Assembly (NCBI RefSeq): GCF_013184805.1 | Contig: NZ_JAATNG010000007.1 | Span: 186,001-250,000 of the forward strand | Reading direction: 5' to 3' | DNA length: 64,000 nt | Origin: Pseudoruegeria sp. HB172150 | Lineage (GTDB): Bacteria > Pseudomonadota > Alphaproteobacteria > Rhodobacterales > Rhodobacteraceae | Part shown: positions 35,757-46,057 of the stretch, piece after piece | Position numbering within the stretch: the stretch's first letter is position 1 | Layout of the letters: each line of letters opens with the position of its first letter | Program-made: the position numbers and the translations under genes | Notes under the pieces: model-generated | Told to the model about the DNA's origin: nothing | Seen by the model: only the letters and a program-made list of their open reading frames with translations | Databases searched by the model: none

Positions 35757-36941
35757 ATGCTGCAAGATCTCACCCCCCAGCCCAAGGACAAGATCCTGAT
35801 GCTGATGGAGATGTTCAAGGAAGACCCGCGCGAGCAGAAGGTCGACCTTGGCGTCGGGGTCTACAAGAACGCGCAGGGCGTCACGCCGGTCATGCGCGCG
35901 ATCAAGACCGCCGAGGAACACCTCTGGGAAACCGAGACCACCAAGACCTATACCGGCCTCGCCGGTGATCCTGCCTTTACCGGTGGCATGCGCGACCTTG
36001 TGCTGGATGGCGTGGTCCCGGCCGACCGAGTCGCCGCGGCGGCCACGCCCGGCGGCACCGGCGCCGTGCATCAGGCATTCGACCTCGTGCGCATGGCCTC
36101 TCCCGAGGCCCGCATCTGGGTGTCGGATCCGACCTGGCCGAACCACCTGTCGATCCTGAAACACCTCGACATCCCGTTCAGCGCCTATCGCTACTTCGAC
36201 AACGAAACCCGCGCCGTCGACTTCGAGGGCATGCTCGCTGACCTGAAAACCGTGAACGCCGGCGACGTCGTGCTGCTGCACGGCTGCTGCCACAACCCCA
36301 CCGGCGCGAACCTGACTCTGCCGCAGTGGAAAGAGGTCGCCCAGATCCTGAACGAGCGTGGCGCGATCCCGATGATCGACATCGCCTACCAGGGTTTCGG
36401 CGACGGGATCGAAGCGGATGCCGCCGGCACCCGCCACATCGTCTCGACCTGCCCCGAGGCGATGATCGCCGCTTCCTGTTCCAAGAACTTCGGAATCTAC
36501 CGCGAGCGCACCGGTGTCCTGATGGCGATTCAGCCCGACGCCTCCAAGACCGCCACCGCACAGGGAACGCTTAACCACCTGAACCGGCAGAACTTTTCCT
36601 TCCCGCCGGATCATGGTGCGCGGCTGGTCTCGATGATCCTCGCCGATGACGCGCTAAAGGCCGACTGGATGGCGGAACTGGAAGAGATGCGCAAAAGCAT
36701 GCTCGCCAACCGCGAGGCGCTGGCCGCCGAACTGCGCCGCCTCACCGGCTCCGACCGCTTCGGCTTCATCGCCCAGCACCGCGGCATGTTCAGCCGGATC
36801 GGCGCGACGCCGGAACAGGTGGTCGAGATGCGCGAGAAGCACGGCATCTACATGGTCGGCGACAGCCGCATGAACATCGCCGGGCTGAACGATGAAAGCA
36901 TCAGGGTTCTGGCCAAGGCGATCGCCGACGTCGGCGTCTGA
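35757..36941 (+). CDS. Aromatic amino acid / aspartate aminotransferase (class I, TyrB/AspC-type)
   Basis: A 394-residue PLP enzyme of the aminotransferase subgroup I-alpha that includes E. coli TyrB and AspC. Visible: KVDLGVGVYKN, the cofactor contacts GGTGAVHQA (about 99-107), HGCCHNPTGANL with N180, D208 and Y211 in MIDIAYQGFGDG, the Schiff-base lysine K243 in SCSKNFGIYRERTG, and the C-terminal R in SRMNIAGL. Likely substrates are tyrosine, phenylalanine and aspartate. SD GGAGG precedes the ATG. A strong intrinsic terminator lies 26 bases after its stop. Confidence 0.93.
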   Translation: MLQDLTPQPKDKILMLMEMFKEDPREQKVDLGVGVYKNAQGVTPVMRAIKTAEEHLWETETTKTYTGLAGDPAFTGGMRDLVLDGVVPADRVAAAATPGGTGAVHQAFDLVRMASPEARIWVSDPTWPNHLSILKHLDIPFSAYRYFDNETRAVDFEGMLADLKTVNAGDVVLLHGCCHNPTGANLTLPQWKEVAQILNERGAIPMIDIAYQGFGDGIEADAAGTRHIVSTCPEAMIAASCSKNFGIYRERTGVLMAIQPDASKTATAQGTLNHLNRQNFSFPPDHGARLVSMILADDALKADWMAELEEMRKSMLANREALAAELRRLTGSDRFGFIAQHRGMFSRIGATPEQVVEMREKHGIYMVGDSRMNIAGLNDESIRVLAKAIADVGV

Positions 36942-36966
36942 CGCCGCCCCGTTACCAGAAAGCTCA

Positions 36967-36990
36967 AGGCGCCCCTCGGGGCGCCTTTTT
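36967..36990 (+). terminator. Rho-independent terminator after the aminotransferase
   Basis: AGGCGCCCC-TC-GGGGCGCCT forms a perfect nine-base-pair stem followed by TTTTT on the plus strand, directly after the aminotransferase gene. This is a textbook intrinsic terminator closing the sseA-aminotransferase unit. Confidence 0.9.
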
Positions 36991-37034
36991 CGTTCCGACA
37001 GCCCGGTACCGCTGCGGCGCCTGAAGAATTTCAT

Positions 37035-37070
37035 GCCTCCGGCGGGGATATTTCAAACCAGAAGAAGCAG
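37035..37070 (-). repeat. Dispersed repeat, copy D (reverse orientation)
   Basis: GCCTCCGGCGGGGATATTT, AAACCAGAAGAAGCA is the reverse complement of the element seen at 9243, 10779 and 24161. It lies between the two converging terminators of the aminotransferase and amtB. Confidence 0.8.
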
Positions 37071-37085
37071 GCGGATCCGCGCATG

Positions 37086-37112
37086 AAAAAGCCCGGGCGC
37101 GAACGCCCGGGC
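37086..37112 (-). terminator. Rho-independent terminator of glnK-amtB
   Basis: On the reverse strand GCCCGGGCG-TTCG-CGCCCGGGC is followed by TTTTT (37090-37086). The stem is nine perfect pairs with a stable UUCG tetraloop. It is 31 bases after the amtB stop codon and closes the glnK-amtB transcript. Confidence 0.9.
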
Positions 37113-37142
37113 CAGTTTGTCTCGGACTGACAGGAAGGGAAA

Positions 37143-38477
<1,335 letters not shown>

Positions 38478-38512
38478 TTCGTTGCGTCCTCTCTTCATCT
38501 CTCTGCGCCGCC

Positions 38513-38851
38513 TTACAGCGCGTCCTCATTCGTCTCGCCCGTGCGCACGCGAACCGCGGACTGCAGGTCGAGGACAAAGATTTTGCCGTCGCCGATCTTG
38601 TCGGTCTTTGCCGTGGTCTGGATGGTTTCGACCACCTGGTCGGCCATCGAGGCCGGCACCGCGATTTCCAGCTTCACCTTCGGCACGAAGTTCACCGCAT
38701 ATTCCGCACCGCGATAGATCTCGGTGTGGCCGGACTGCGATCCGAAGCCCTTGATTTCCGTAACCATCATGCCGCGCACGCCGATGGCGGTCAGGGCTTC
38801 CCGGACCTCCTCCAGCTTGAACGGCTTGATTGCTGCAATGATGAGTTTCAC
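38513..38851 (-). CDS. glnK: P-II nitrogen regulatory protein GlnK
   Basis: A 112-residue P-II signalling protein that senses 2-oxoglutarate and ATP/ADP and gates AmtB. The T-loop has the uridylylation site Y51 in YRGAEYAVNFVPK, the B-loop has KTDKIGDGKIFV, and the N-terminus is MKLIIAAIKPFKLEEVREAL. The start codon is the GTG at 38851, where P-II proteins normally begin, with GGAAGGGTGAAGAC upstream; the frame's upstream ATG is not conserved. Being immediately before amtB identifies it as GlnK rather than GlnB. Confidence 0.95.
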   Translation of the reverse strand: MKLIIAAIKPFKLEEVREALTAIGVRGMMVTEIKGFGSQSGHTEIYRGAEYAVNFVPKVKLEIAVPASMADQVVETIQTTAKTDKIGDGKIFVLDLQSAVRVRTGETNEDAL

Positions 38852-38970
38852 GTCTTCACCCTTCCGATTGACAGGTCGCCCCTGCGGGATTCCACGCCGC
38901 ACAGAAAGCGCGCGCTGACCCCGGGTGACAATGATGTGAAGGTCAATTTACGATCTATTAGGACATCGAA

Positions 38971-38987
38971 TTGCACAATTTTTGCAC
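38971..38987 (+). promoter_or_regulatory. TTGCAC direct repeat, possible sigma54-like or nitrogen-control site
   Basis: TTGCAC-AATTT-TTGCAC lies in the 265-base divergent region between glnK and the PBP gene. It fits the sigma54 consensus TGGCAC-N5-TTGC with one mismatch, but read on the plus strand it points toward the PBP gene rather than glnK. It may instead be two half-sites for a regulator of glnK. Function is uncertain. Confidence 0.3.
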
Positions 38988-39116
38988 AGTTTGGTGTTTC
39001 TGATTAAAAAATGTGCAGGTCAAAAAGATGCCACATTCAAACGGTCCTGTCTCCACATTCGCGCCCGCAGCGTTTATCCTGACCAAAACCAAAGGCATCG
39101 AGTAGCAGACCCTTAC

Positions 39117-41357
39117 ATGAGCGGGAACGGACCAAAGCGGCCGCCCCTTGTAGCCGATAAACGGCCCAAGGCGTCCGGCAAGCCGAAGACGTCGAAAAAG
39201 CCGTCGCCCTCAAAGGCGCGGGGCAAGTCCAGTGGCGGACGCCGGGGCCGGCGTCGCACGGCGCCGCGGCGTCGGCGCGGAATACTGGGATTTTTCGGCG
39301 CGATCTTTGCGTTTTTCTTCCGGCTGTTCTTCCGGCTGTTCCTGGCCGGAACCGCCGCGGTGGTGCTGATCCTCGGGATCTCGACCTACTATTTCAATTC
39401 CCAGCTTCCGCCGCTCGAGGATCTGCTCGACGGCCGGTCGCGCGGCTCCGTCACCATGCTCGACCGCAATGGCGAGGTCTTTGCCTGGCGCGGCGAGCAG
39501 TTCGGCGGCTACATCACCGCCGACACGGTCTCGCCGCATCTGAAGAACGCCGTCGTCGCCACCGAGGACAAACGCTTCTACCGCCATTTCGGGATCAGCC
39601 CGCGCGGCATCGCCTCGGCGATGCGGATCAACCTGCGCGAGGGCCGCGGACCGCTTTCGGGCCACGGCGGCTCCACCATCACCCAGCAGGTGGCGAAACT
39701 GCTCTGCCTCGGCGTGCCCTACGACAAGGAAGTGTGGAAGACCCAGGCCGATTACGAGGCCGACTGCCGCCGCACCACGGTCTGGCGCAAATTGCAGGAG
39801 ATGCCGTTCTCCTTCGCGATGGAGACGAAATACACCAAGGACGAAATCCTTTCGATCTATCTCAACCGCGCCTATCTCGGCGCCGGCGCCTATGGCTTCG
39901 AGGCCGCCGCCCAACGCTATTTCGGCAAATCCGCCGCCGAGGTGAACGCGCCCGAGGCGGCGATGCTCGCCGGGCTCCTGACCGCACCGTCCTATTACGC
40001 TCCGACCGCCGATCTGGCGCGGGCGCAGAACCGCGCGAACGTGGTGCTGGGCCTGATGCACGAGCAGGGCTATCTCACCGATCAGGAGTTCGCCCATGCC
40101 GAAGGCGCGCCGGCCGAGCTGTCGCAGGCCGCAGAGGCCAGCGCCGGAGGCTATTTCGCAGACTGGATCATGGATTCCGGCCCGGGATTCCTGACCCGGG
40201 AGACGACCGAGGACGTGATCATCCGCACCACCTTCGACCAGCGCATCCAGGAGGCGGCCGAATCCGGGCTGAACGCCGTTCTCGATGCCAAGCTCAAGGA
40301 AGGCTCCAAGGCCCAGGCGGCGGTGGTGATCATGTCCGCCGATGGCGCCGTCCGCGCCATGGTCGGCGGACGTCAGTTCAAGGGCATCGCCGGTCAGTTC
40401 AACCGGGCCATCATGGCCAAGCGACAGACCGGTTCGGCCTTCAAGCCCTTCGTCTACGCGACCGCGCTGGAACTCGGCTACCGTTACGACGACACCATTC
40501 TCGACGGGCCGTTGACCATCAACGTCCCCGGCTCCGGCCCGTGGTCGCCGCGTAACTACACCCGCGAATTCTATGGCGAGGTGACCCTGACCGAGGCGCT
40601 CGCGCGTTCACTCAACACCGCCACAGTGCGCCTGTCCGAGGCCGTTGGCCGCGAGAATGTGCGCCACGTTGCAGAGGATTTCGGCATCGTCTCGGACCTC
40701 GCCGTCGGTCCGGCGCTGGCGCTCGGCACTTCCGAGGTCACGCTCCTGGAAATGACAGGCGCCTATGCCGGCATTCTGAACGGCGGCTCCTCTGTGAAAC
40801 CCTACGGCCTCATCGACCTCCGCCTGATGGGTGACGACGCGCCGCTGATGGACCAGGCCGGCGGCATGGGCGAGCGGGTGATCTCCGAAGACGCAGCGCG
40901 CCAGCTCGTCTACATGATGACCAAGGTCATCGAGTACGGCTCCGGCGGGCGCGCGAAACAGCCCGGCCGCGAGGCGGCGGGCAAGACCGGCACCACCCAG
41001 GCATCCCGAGATGCCTGGTTCATGGGCTTCACCGCCGATTACGTCGCCGGCGTGTGGATGGGCTATGACGACAACACGCCGCTGGCCGGCGTCACCGGCG
41101 GCGGCCTGCCCGCCGAAATCTGGGGCGAGGTGATGACCCGCGTTCACGAGGGCCTGCCGGCCAAGCCGCTGCCAATGATCGACCCGAACACCTTCCCGCC
41201 GCGAAATCCGCCGCCCAACACCGTCGACAACGGCTTTGGCAATCGCGGCGGCGGCGGTTTCGGCAGTGGCCCCCTGACCACGCCGGATCGCGGCGGCACC
41301 GCCGACCGCATCATCCTCGACGTGCTCGATTCGATCTTCGGCATGCCGAACCGCTAA
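39117..41357 (+). CDS. Class A penicillin-binding protein (PBP1A-like)
   Basis: A bifunctional peptidoglycan synthase of 746 residues. A basic cytoplasmic tail (about 1-56, rich in Lys/Arg/Pro) precedes one membrane helix (about 57-90). The glycosyltransferase domain has VVATEDKRFYRHFG with catalytic E150, GGSTITQQVAK and the KTQADYEADCRRTTVWRKLQEM segment followed by ILSIYLNRAYLGAGAYG. The transpeptidase domain has S440-x-x-K in TGSAFKPF, SLNT, and K623-T-G-T. The C-terminus is a glycine/proline-rich tail. The start ATG at 39117 follows ACCCTTAC without a strong SD; the frame extends upstream through the AT-rich intergenic DNA, which looks non-coding. Confidence 0.94.
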   Translation: MSGNGPKRPPLVADKRPKASGKPKTSKKPSPSKARGKSSGGRRGRRRTAPRRRRGILGFFGAIFAFFFRLFFRLFLAGTAAVVLILGISTYYFNSQLPPLEDLLDGRSRGSVTMLDRNGEVFAWRGEQFGGYITADTVSPHLKNAVVATEDKRFYRHFGISPRGIASAMRINLREGRGPLSGHGGSTITQQVAKLLCLGVPYDKEVWKTQADYEADCRRTTVWRKLQEMPFSFAMETKYTKDEILSIYLNRAYLGAGAYGFEAAAQRYFGKSAAEVNAPEAAMLAGLLTAPSYYAPTADLARAQNRANVVLGLMHEQGYLTDQEFAHAEGAPAELSQAAEASAGGYFADWIMDSGPGFLTRETTEDVIIRTTFDQRIQEAAESGLNAVLDAKLKEGSKAQAAVVIMSADGAVRAMVGGRQFKGIAGQFNRAIMAKRQTGSAFKPFVYATALELGYRYDDTILDGPLTINVPGSGPWSPRNYTREFYGEVTLTEALARSLNTATVRLSEAVGRENVRHVAEDFGIVSDLAVGPALALGTSEVTLLEMTGAYAGILNGGSSVKPYGLIDLRLMGDDAPLMDQAGGMGERVISEDAARQLVYMMTKVIEYGSGGRAKQPGREAAGKTGTTQASRDAWFMGFTADYVAGVWMGYDDNTPLAGVTGGGLPAEIWGEVMTRVHEGLPAKPLPMIDPNTFPPRNPPPNTVDNGFGNRGGGGFGSGPLTTPDRGGTADRIILDVLDSIFGMPNR

Positions 41358-41440
41358 AGCCTCTGCGCCAAAATGCCGGTTTGGTTTTCCCGCCGCACCG
41401 GCTACATGCTCCCCAAGCCGGGCAACAAAGGACCGAACCC

Positions 41441-41650
41441 ATGTGGCAGGATCCCCTCTTCGTCGTCATCGTCATCGCGGTGCTGCTGGTTCTGGTGATC
41501 CTGATGGTCGGCATTGGCAGCTTCGCCAAGGGCGGAGCGTTCCACAAGAAACACGCCAACCGCATCATGCGCTACCGCATCGCGGCGCAGGCGGTGGCGG
41601 TGCTGCTGGTCCTGCTCTTCGTCGCGGTGCGCCGGATGGGAGGGAACTGA
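41441..41650 (+). CDS. Small twin-transmembrane protein (HIG1 domain)
   Basis: A 69-residue protein with two transmembrane helices (residues 6-26 and 47-64) separated by the short basic loop FHKKHANRIMRYRIAAQ, matching the HIG1/twin-helix family. Related mitochondrial HIG1 proteins associate with cytochrome oxidase supercomplexes; the bacterial role is not established. In alphaproteobacteria this gene often precedes the PduO-type adenosyltransferase and etfBA genes, as here. Its TGA overlaps the next start (TGATG). Confidence 0.85.
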   Translation: MWQDPLFVVIVIAVLLVLVILMVGIGSFAKGGAFHKKHANRIMRYRIAAQAVAVLLVLLFVAVRRMGGN

Positions 41651-42222
41651 TGGTCGTTCTGTCCAAGATATACACCCGCACCGGCGACGGCGGCGACACC
41701 GCCCTGGGCGACGGCACCCGCGTGCCCAAGCATTCCGCCCGCGTCGCCGCCTATGGCACCGTGGACGAGTTGAACGCGACGCTGGGCCTCGCCCGGCTTC
41801 ATGCGGACGGAGACCTCGACGCACAGCTCTCGCGCATCCAGAACGACCTCTTTGACCTCGGCGCCGATCTCTGCCGCCCGGGCATGGAAAAGGATGCCGA
41901 GGCGGAATACCCGCCGCTCCGCATCATCGACGCACAGGTCACGCGGCTGGAACAGGAAATCGATGCGATGAACACGCGGCTGGAACCGCTGCGCAGCTTC
42001 ATCCTGCCAGCAGGCACCGCCCTGTCGGCGCATCTGCACATCTGCCGCACCGTCGCCCGCCGGGCGGAACGCGGCGCCGTGGAACTCGCCGGACTGGAAC
42101 CGGTGAACCCCGCCGCGGTCAAGTACCTCAACCGCCTGTCGGACTGGTTCTTCGTCGCCGCCCGCATCGCCAACGACGACGGCAAAGCCGACGTGCTTTG
42201 GGTTCCAGGCGCGAATCGCTGA
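41650..42222 (+). CDS. PduO-type cob(I)alamin adenosyltransferase
   Basis: Converts cob(I)alamin to adenosylcobalamin using ATP, supplying B12-dependent mutases. The 190-residue trimeric ATR has the N-terminal ATP motif TRTGDGGDTALGDG (residues 9-22), VDELNATLG (about 38-46), the LRSFILPAGTALSAHLHICRTVARRAER block with the catalytic Arg pair, and the corrinoid-side KYLNRLSDWFFVAAR. It is unrelated in fold to CobO at 17153. Start overlaps the stop of the HIG1-like gene. Confidence 0.94.
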   Translation: MVVLSKIYTRTGDGGDTALGDGTRVPKHSARVAAYGTVDELNATLGLARLHADGDLDAQLSRIQNDLFDLGADLCRPGMEKDAEAEYPPLRIIDAQVTRLEQEIDAMNTRLEPLRSFILPAGTALSAHLHICRTVARRAERGAVELAGLEPVNPAAVKYLNRLSDWFFVAARIANDDGKADVLWVPGANR

Positions 42223-42315
42223 TCGTCAGATCGGCGGCGAAACCATGGGCTTCGGCGACTGGAAGCGCAAACCGCTGATCCGCAAGTCAGCGGCGAAACC
42301 TGGGACCATGGCCCC

Positions 42316-42681
42316 TTAGCCCGCAACCGGCTCCCACAGCTCGATCGGCGTGCCTTCCGGGTCGTGGATATGGGCGAACCTGCCGATCCCCTCCATCACC
42401 GCCTCGTTGGTCACTTCGATCCCCGCGCCGCGCAGCTGCGCCAGCATCGCGTCCATGTCGCGCACCCGGAAATTCAGCATGAACGACTTGTCGGCCGAAA
42501 AGTAATCCGTGTCGGCCCTGAACGGGGCGAACACGGTCGGCCCGCCTTCCGCCATCCATGGCAGCGTGCCCGCATCCGTAGGCACCGGCGAAATCCCGAG
42601 ATGGTCGTGATACCACTTCGCCAGTGCGTCTGGGTCCTTCGCCCGAAAGAAGAACCCGCCAAATCCCTCGATCCTCTGCAT
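42316..42681 (-). CDS. VOC family protein
   Basis: A 121-residue vicinal-oxygen-chelate protein with GFGGFFFRAKDPDALAKWYHDHLGI at the N-terminus and IHDPEGTPIELWEP at the C-terminus, the usual module ends. The first ligand position (normally His in the first strand) is replaced by Phe, so metal binding may be incomplete and the enzyme activity uncertain. It precedes nothing on its strand; the GyrI-like gene lies 61 bases upstream. Confidence 0.85.
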   Translation of the reverse strand: MQRIEGFGGFFFRAKDPDALAKWYHDHLGISPVPTDAGTLPWMAEGGPTVFAPFRADTDYFSADKSFMLNFRVRDMDAMLAQLRGAGIEVTNEAVMEGIGRFAHIHDPEGTPIELWEPVAG

Positions 42682-42742
42682 CCTGTCCTCCCGTCATGAA
42701 CTCCAACACGCCGGCGCGTACCCGTGCGCCAGACCACCGCGC

Positions 42743-43222
42743 CTACGGTACCCGTTCCACCGGAAACCAGATCTCCAGACCGCCTTCGCCTGTTTCCGGG
42801 TCGAACTCGCGCCCGTACAGCTCGAACTGCGGTCCCTGACCCAGTGAATAGCCCGATTGCTCGTCGACCCACTCGCTGAAAAACCATGCCCATGTTTCGC
42901 CAAGCTCAGAGATATGCCCCCGATGCTCCACCACGGCATAGCGCCCCGGCGGCAGTGTCACCTCTGCCATGCCCTCCGGCAATTCCCAATCCGCGGGCAC
43001 TTCCGCCCCGGCGAGATAGTGAAACCGCATACCTTCCTCGAACATGTAGCACACGCCGTACCAGTCGGTCGGATACGGCTCGCCGTACATCGCCGGGTCC
43101 AGCATCTCCCATTGCGCCGGAATCTCGCGCCGGCTCTCCGCGTCGTATCCCACCGCGCTCCCCGCGATCCGCCGCGGCTCGCGCAGCTCCATGATCCTCG
43201 GCTCCGGCCGCATCTCCGTCAT
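42743..43222 (-). CDS. GyrI-like effector-binding domain protein
   Basis: A 159-residue protein of the GyrI-like/SHS2 small-molecule-binding fold. Typical features are the N-terminal MELREPRRIAGSAVGY strand, the central TDWYGVCYMFEEGMRFHYLAGAEV, the PPGRYAVVEHRGHISELGETW helix-start motif (about 95-115) and the C-terminal FELYGREFDPETGEGGLEIWFPV with the catalytic or ligand-binding Glu. There is no attached HTH, so it acts alone, possibly as a cyclopropanoid cyclic-ester hydrolase or ligand-binding protein. Start at 43222 has AGGAG eight bases upstream; the frame extends further without support. Confidence 0.8.
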   Translation of the reverse strand: MTEMRPEPRIMELREPRRIAGSAVGYDAESRREIPAQWEMLDPAMYGEPYPTDWYGVCYMFEEGMRFHYLAGAEVPADWELPEGMAEVTLPPGRYAVVEHRGHISELGETWAWFFSEWVDEQSGYSLGQGPQFELYGREFDPETGEGGLEIWFPVERVP

Positions 43223-43436
43223 TCCGCATGCTCCTGTTCCAGATGGCGAATCGCCGGGCAGCCGCGCCGCCCGGTTAGCGCTCACCTTCTGATCTAGCAC
43301 CGCGAAACCCGGCGTCCAAACGCCGGAACAGGTCGGATTTGCCCTGTTTCCCGGCTCTAGGACCGGATAACACATGGCGGGAAATCGAAACCGCGCCTGC
43401 GGTTAGGGAGGCGCAGATGACATCGAAAGGATCGCC

Positions 43437-44198
43437 ATGAAGGTACTCGTACCGGTCAAGCGTGTGATCGACTACAACGTGAAGGTTCGCGTGAAGGCGG
43501 ACGGGACGGGGGTTGATCTTGCCAATGTGAAAATGTCGATGAACCCGTTCGACGAGATCGCCGTGGAAGAGGCGATCCGTCTGAAGGAAGCGGGCAAGGC
43601 GGAAGAGGTCGTGGCGGTTTCGATCGGCGTCAAGCAGGCGCAGGAAACGCTCAGGACCGCTCTGGCGATGGGCGCCGACCGGGCGATCCTCGTTGTGGCC
43701 GCCGACGACGTGCATCAGGACATCGAACCGCTGGCGGTCGCCAAGATCCTGAAGGGCATCATCGACGAGGAACAGCCGGGTCTGGTCCTCGCCGGCAAGC
43801 AGGCAATCGACAACGACATGAACGCCACCGGCCAGATGCTCTCGGCGCTCCTTGGCTGGTCTCAGGCCACTTTCGCCTCGAAGGTCGAGATCGAAGGCGA
43901 CAGCGCCAATGTCACCCGCGAGGTCGACGGCGGTCTGCAGACGATCAAGGTGAAGATGCCTGCCATCGTCACCGTAGACCTGCGCCTGAACGAGCCGCGC
44001 TATGCCTCGCTGCCGAACATCATGAAGGCCAAGAAGAAGCCGCTCGATGAAAAGACGCCCGCCGATTACGGCGTCGACGTCGCGCCGCGGCTGGAGATCG
44101 TGAAGACAGAGGAACCGGCGGCACGCAAGGCCGGGGTCATGGTCGGCTCGGTCGAAGAGCTGATCGCGAAACTGAAAGACGAAGCGGGGGTTCTCTGA
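43437..44198 (+). CDS. etfB: Electron transfer flavoprotein beta subunit
   Basis: Small subunit (253 residues) of ETF, which collects electrons from acyl-CoA dehydrogenases. It shows the N-terminal [67 protein letters not shown] (AMP-binding region) and the recognition loop [46 protein letters not shown] is upstream. Its TGA overlaps the etfA ATG. The products probably serve the acyl-CoA dehydrogenase Mcd at 60701 among others. Confidence 0.97.
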   Translation: MKVLVPVKRVIDYNVKVRVKADGTGVDLANVKMSMNPFDEIAVEEAIRLKEAGKAEEVVAVSIGVKQAQETLRTALAMGADRAILVVAADDVHQDIEPLAVAKILKGIIDEEQPGLVLAGKQAIDNDMNATGQMLSALLGWSQATFASKVEIEGDSANVTREVDGGLQTIKVKMPAIVTVDLRLNEPRYASLPNIMKAKKKPLDEKTPADYGVDVAPRLEIVKTEEPAARKAGVMVGSVEELIAKLKDEAGVL

Positions 44199-45124
44199 TG
44201 GCTGTTCTTCTTCTGGGCGAAGTCAACAACGGCGAACTGTCGCTGGACGCCACCGCCAAGGCCGTGACTGCGGCAAAGACTCTGGGCGATGTCACCGTGC
44301 TCTGCGCCGGTGCCCATGCCGCCGCCGCAGGTGAAGCCGCCGCCAAGATCGACGGCGTGGCCAAGGTTCTGGTCGCCGAGGATGCCTCGCTGGGCCACCG
44401 CCTCGCCGAATCCACCGCCGCGCTGATCGTGTCGCTGGCCGGCGATTACGACCACATCGTCGCGCCCGCCACGACCGATGCGAAGAACGTGATGCCGCGC
44501 GTCGCGGCGCTGCTCGACGTGATGATCCTGTCGGATGTCTCCGGCGTGATCGATGCCGACACCTTCGAACGCCCGATCTACGCGGGCAACGCGATCCAGA
44601 CGGTGAAGTCCTCGGATCCGAAGAAGGTGGTGACGATCCGCACCTCGACCTTCGAGGCGGCGGGCGAACAGGGCGCCGCACCGGTGGAGACGATCTCCGC
44701 CGCCGACAACCCGGGCCTCAGTGAATGGGTCGAGGACAAGGTCGCCGAGAGCGACCGCCCCGAGCTGACCTCGGCGGGCATCGTCGTCTCCGGCGGCCGT
44801 GGCGTGGGCTCGGAAGAGGACTTCGCACTGATCGAGAAGCTGGCCGACAAGCTCGGCGCCGCCGTCGGCGCGTCGCGGGCGGCGGTCGACTCCGGCTACG
44901 CCCCGAACGACTGGCAGGTCGGCCAGACCGGCAAGGTGGTCGCCCCCGAGCTCTACGTCGCCGTCGGCATCTCCGGCGCGATCCAGCACCTCGCGGGGAT
45001 GAAGGACTCGAAGGTGATCGTCGCGATCAACAAGGACGAGGAAGCGCCGATCTTCCAGGTCGCCGATTACGGCCTCGTCGCAGACCTCTTCACCGCCGTG
45101 CCGGAACTCATCGAAAAGCTCTGA
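44198..45124 (+). CDS. etfA: Electron transfer flavoprotein alpha subunit
   Basis: Large subunit (308 residues) of ETF with domain I at the N-terminus ([30 protein letters not shown]) and the FAD-binding C-terminal domain. The FAD motif contains [12 protein letters not shown], then [68 protein letters not shown]. Electrons pass on to ETF-quinone oxidoreductase. Starts within the etfB stop and is followed by an intrinsic terminator. Confidence 0.97.
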   Translation: MAVLLLGEVNNGELSLDATAKAVTAAKTLGDVTVLCAGAHAAAAGEAAAKIDGVAKVLVAEDASLGHRLAESTAALIVSLAGDYDHIVAPATTDAKNVMPRVAALLDVMILSDVSGVIDADTFERPIYAGNAIQTVKSSDPKKVVTIRTSTFEAAGEQGAAPVETISAADNPGLSEWVEDKVAESDRPELTSAGIVVSGGRGVGSEEDFALIEKLADKLGAAVGASRAAVDSGYAPNDWQVGQTGKVVAPELYVAVGISGAIQHLAGMKDSKVIVAINKDEEAPIFQVADYGLVADLFTAVPELIEKL

Positions 45125-45171
45125 GTGGGGCGCGCGGCCCGTAAGGACCGTGTCCAAGGTATGCACTGATC

Positions 45172-45198
45172 AAGTCCGCCGGTTTCGGCGGACTTTTT
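45172..45198 (+). terminator. Rho-independent terminator of etfBA
   Basis: AAGTCCGCCG (45172-45181) pairs perfectly with CGGCGGACTT (45186-45195) around a GTTT loop and runs into TTTTT. It follows the etfA stop by about 48 bases. Confidence 0.9.
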
Positions 45199-45313
45199 CC
45201 TGCCCGGCGCCGCGTGCTTTTCAGTGTCCAGCCGCGATGAGCCATCCCTGCCGCCGGTGTCACCCGGATTAGTGGCGTTCCCCGAGGAATTTTCGACCGG
45301 GGGAATCAGAGGA

Positions 45314-45835
45314 TCACATATTTCCCAGAATCTGGCCCGAATGCTCAGCCAGATATATGCGCAGCCAGGGTGTGAACCGTTCCGGTTCGGCGGCAATCTC
45401 CGCTTCAAGCTCGGGCAGACCAACCCACCGGGTTTCCATCACTTCCTGCGGTTTCGGCACCACCTGAAGGTCCGGCCCGGCGGCGCATAGATAGACCTGC
45501 ACCACTTCGTCCTCGACCATCCCGTTGCCGACATCGGCGCGATACCGCACCTCGCCCCGGTACTCCGGCCGCAGTCCTGTAATCCCAAGTTCCTGCTCAA
45601 GCCGCCGCACCGCGCAATCCGCATCCGCCTCGCCCCAACGCGGATGCGTGCAGCACGTATTCGCCCACAGCCCCGGCGTATGGTACTTCTCCAGGCTCCG
45701 CCGCTGAATCAATGTTCTGCCATCCGCCACCACGAAGACCGACACCGCCTTGTGGCGCAGACCCTCGCGGTGCGCCGCCACCTTTTCCGCCGGAACCAGT
45801 TCGCCGTTGACCCAGGCCGGGATCATCTCCTGCAT
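45314..45835 (-). CDS. idi: Isopentenyl-diphosphate delta-isomerase, type 1
   Basis: Interconverts IPP and DMAPP in isoprenoid synthesis. The 173-residue Nudix-like protein has the Idi signatures: LRHKAVSVFVV, the catalytic Cys in WANTCCTHPRWGE (about 62-74), the Nudix-helix-like CAVRRLEQELGI (about 78-89) and the second catalytic Glu near VEDEVVQVYL. The MQEMIPAWVNGELVPAE N-terminus fits either ATG at 45835 or 45826; neither has a convincing SD. In photosynthetic relatives type 1 idi lies in the photosynthesis cluster; no such genes are seen here. Confidence 0.93.
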   Translation of the reverse strand: MQEMIPAWVNGELVPAEKVAAHREGLRHKAVSVFVVADGRTLIQRRSLEKYHTPGLWANTCCTHPRWGEADADCAVRRLEQELGITGLRPEYRGEVRYRADVGNGMVEDEVVQVYLCAAGPDLQVVPKPQEVMETRWVGLPELEAEIAAEPERFTPWLRIYLAEHSGQILGNM

Positions 45836-46057
45836 GCGCCGGCAGATAGGCCATCCCGCGCGCCCGCGCCAGCCCCGGATAAATCGACGCAGGTACGCCC
45901 CATCGGTCGCGGAACCGGTTGCAACCGCAGCCCAAAAAGACAAACTGGCCCCGCGCGCGAGTTGACCATGTTCCGCTCTGCCGGCGCCGGGCGGCCCGAT
46001 CAGCAACGCCCCCGACCGCGCCCGCAAGAGCCCGATAGCGAAATGCGAGGGGAGCCC

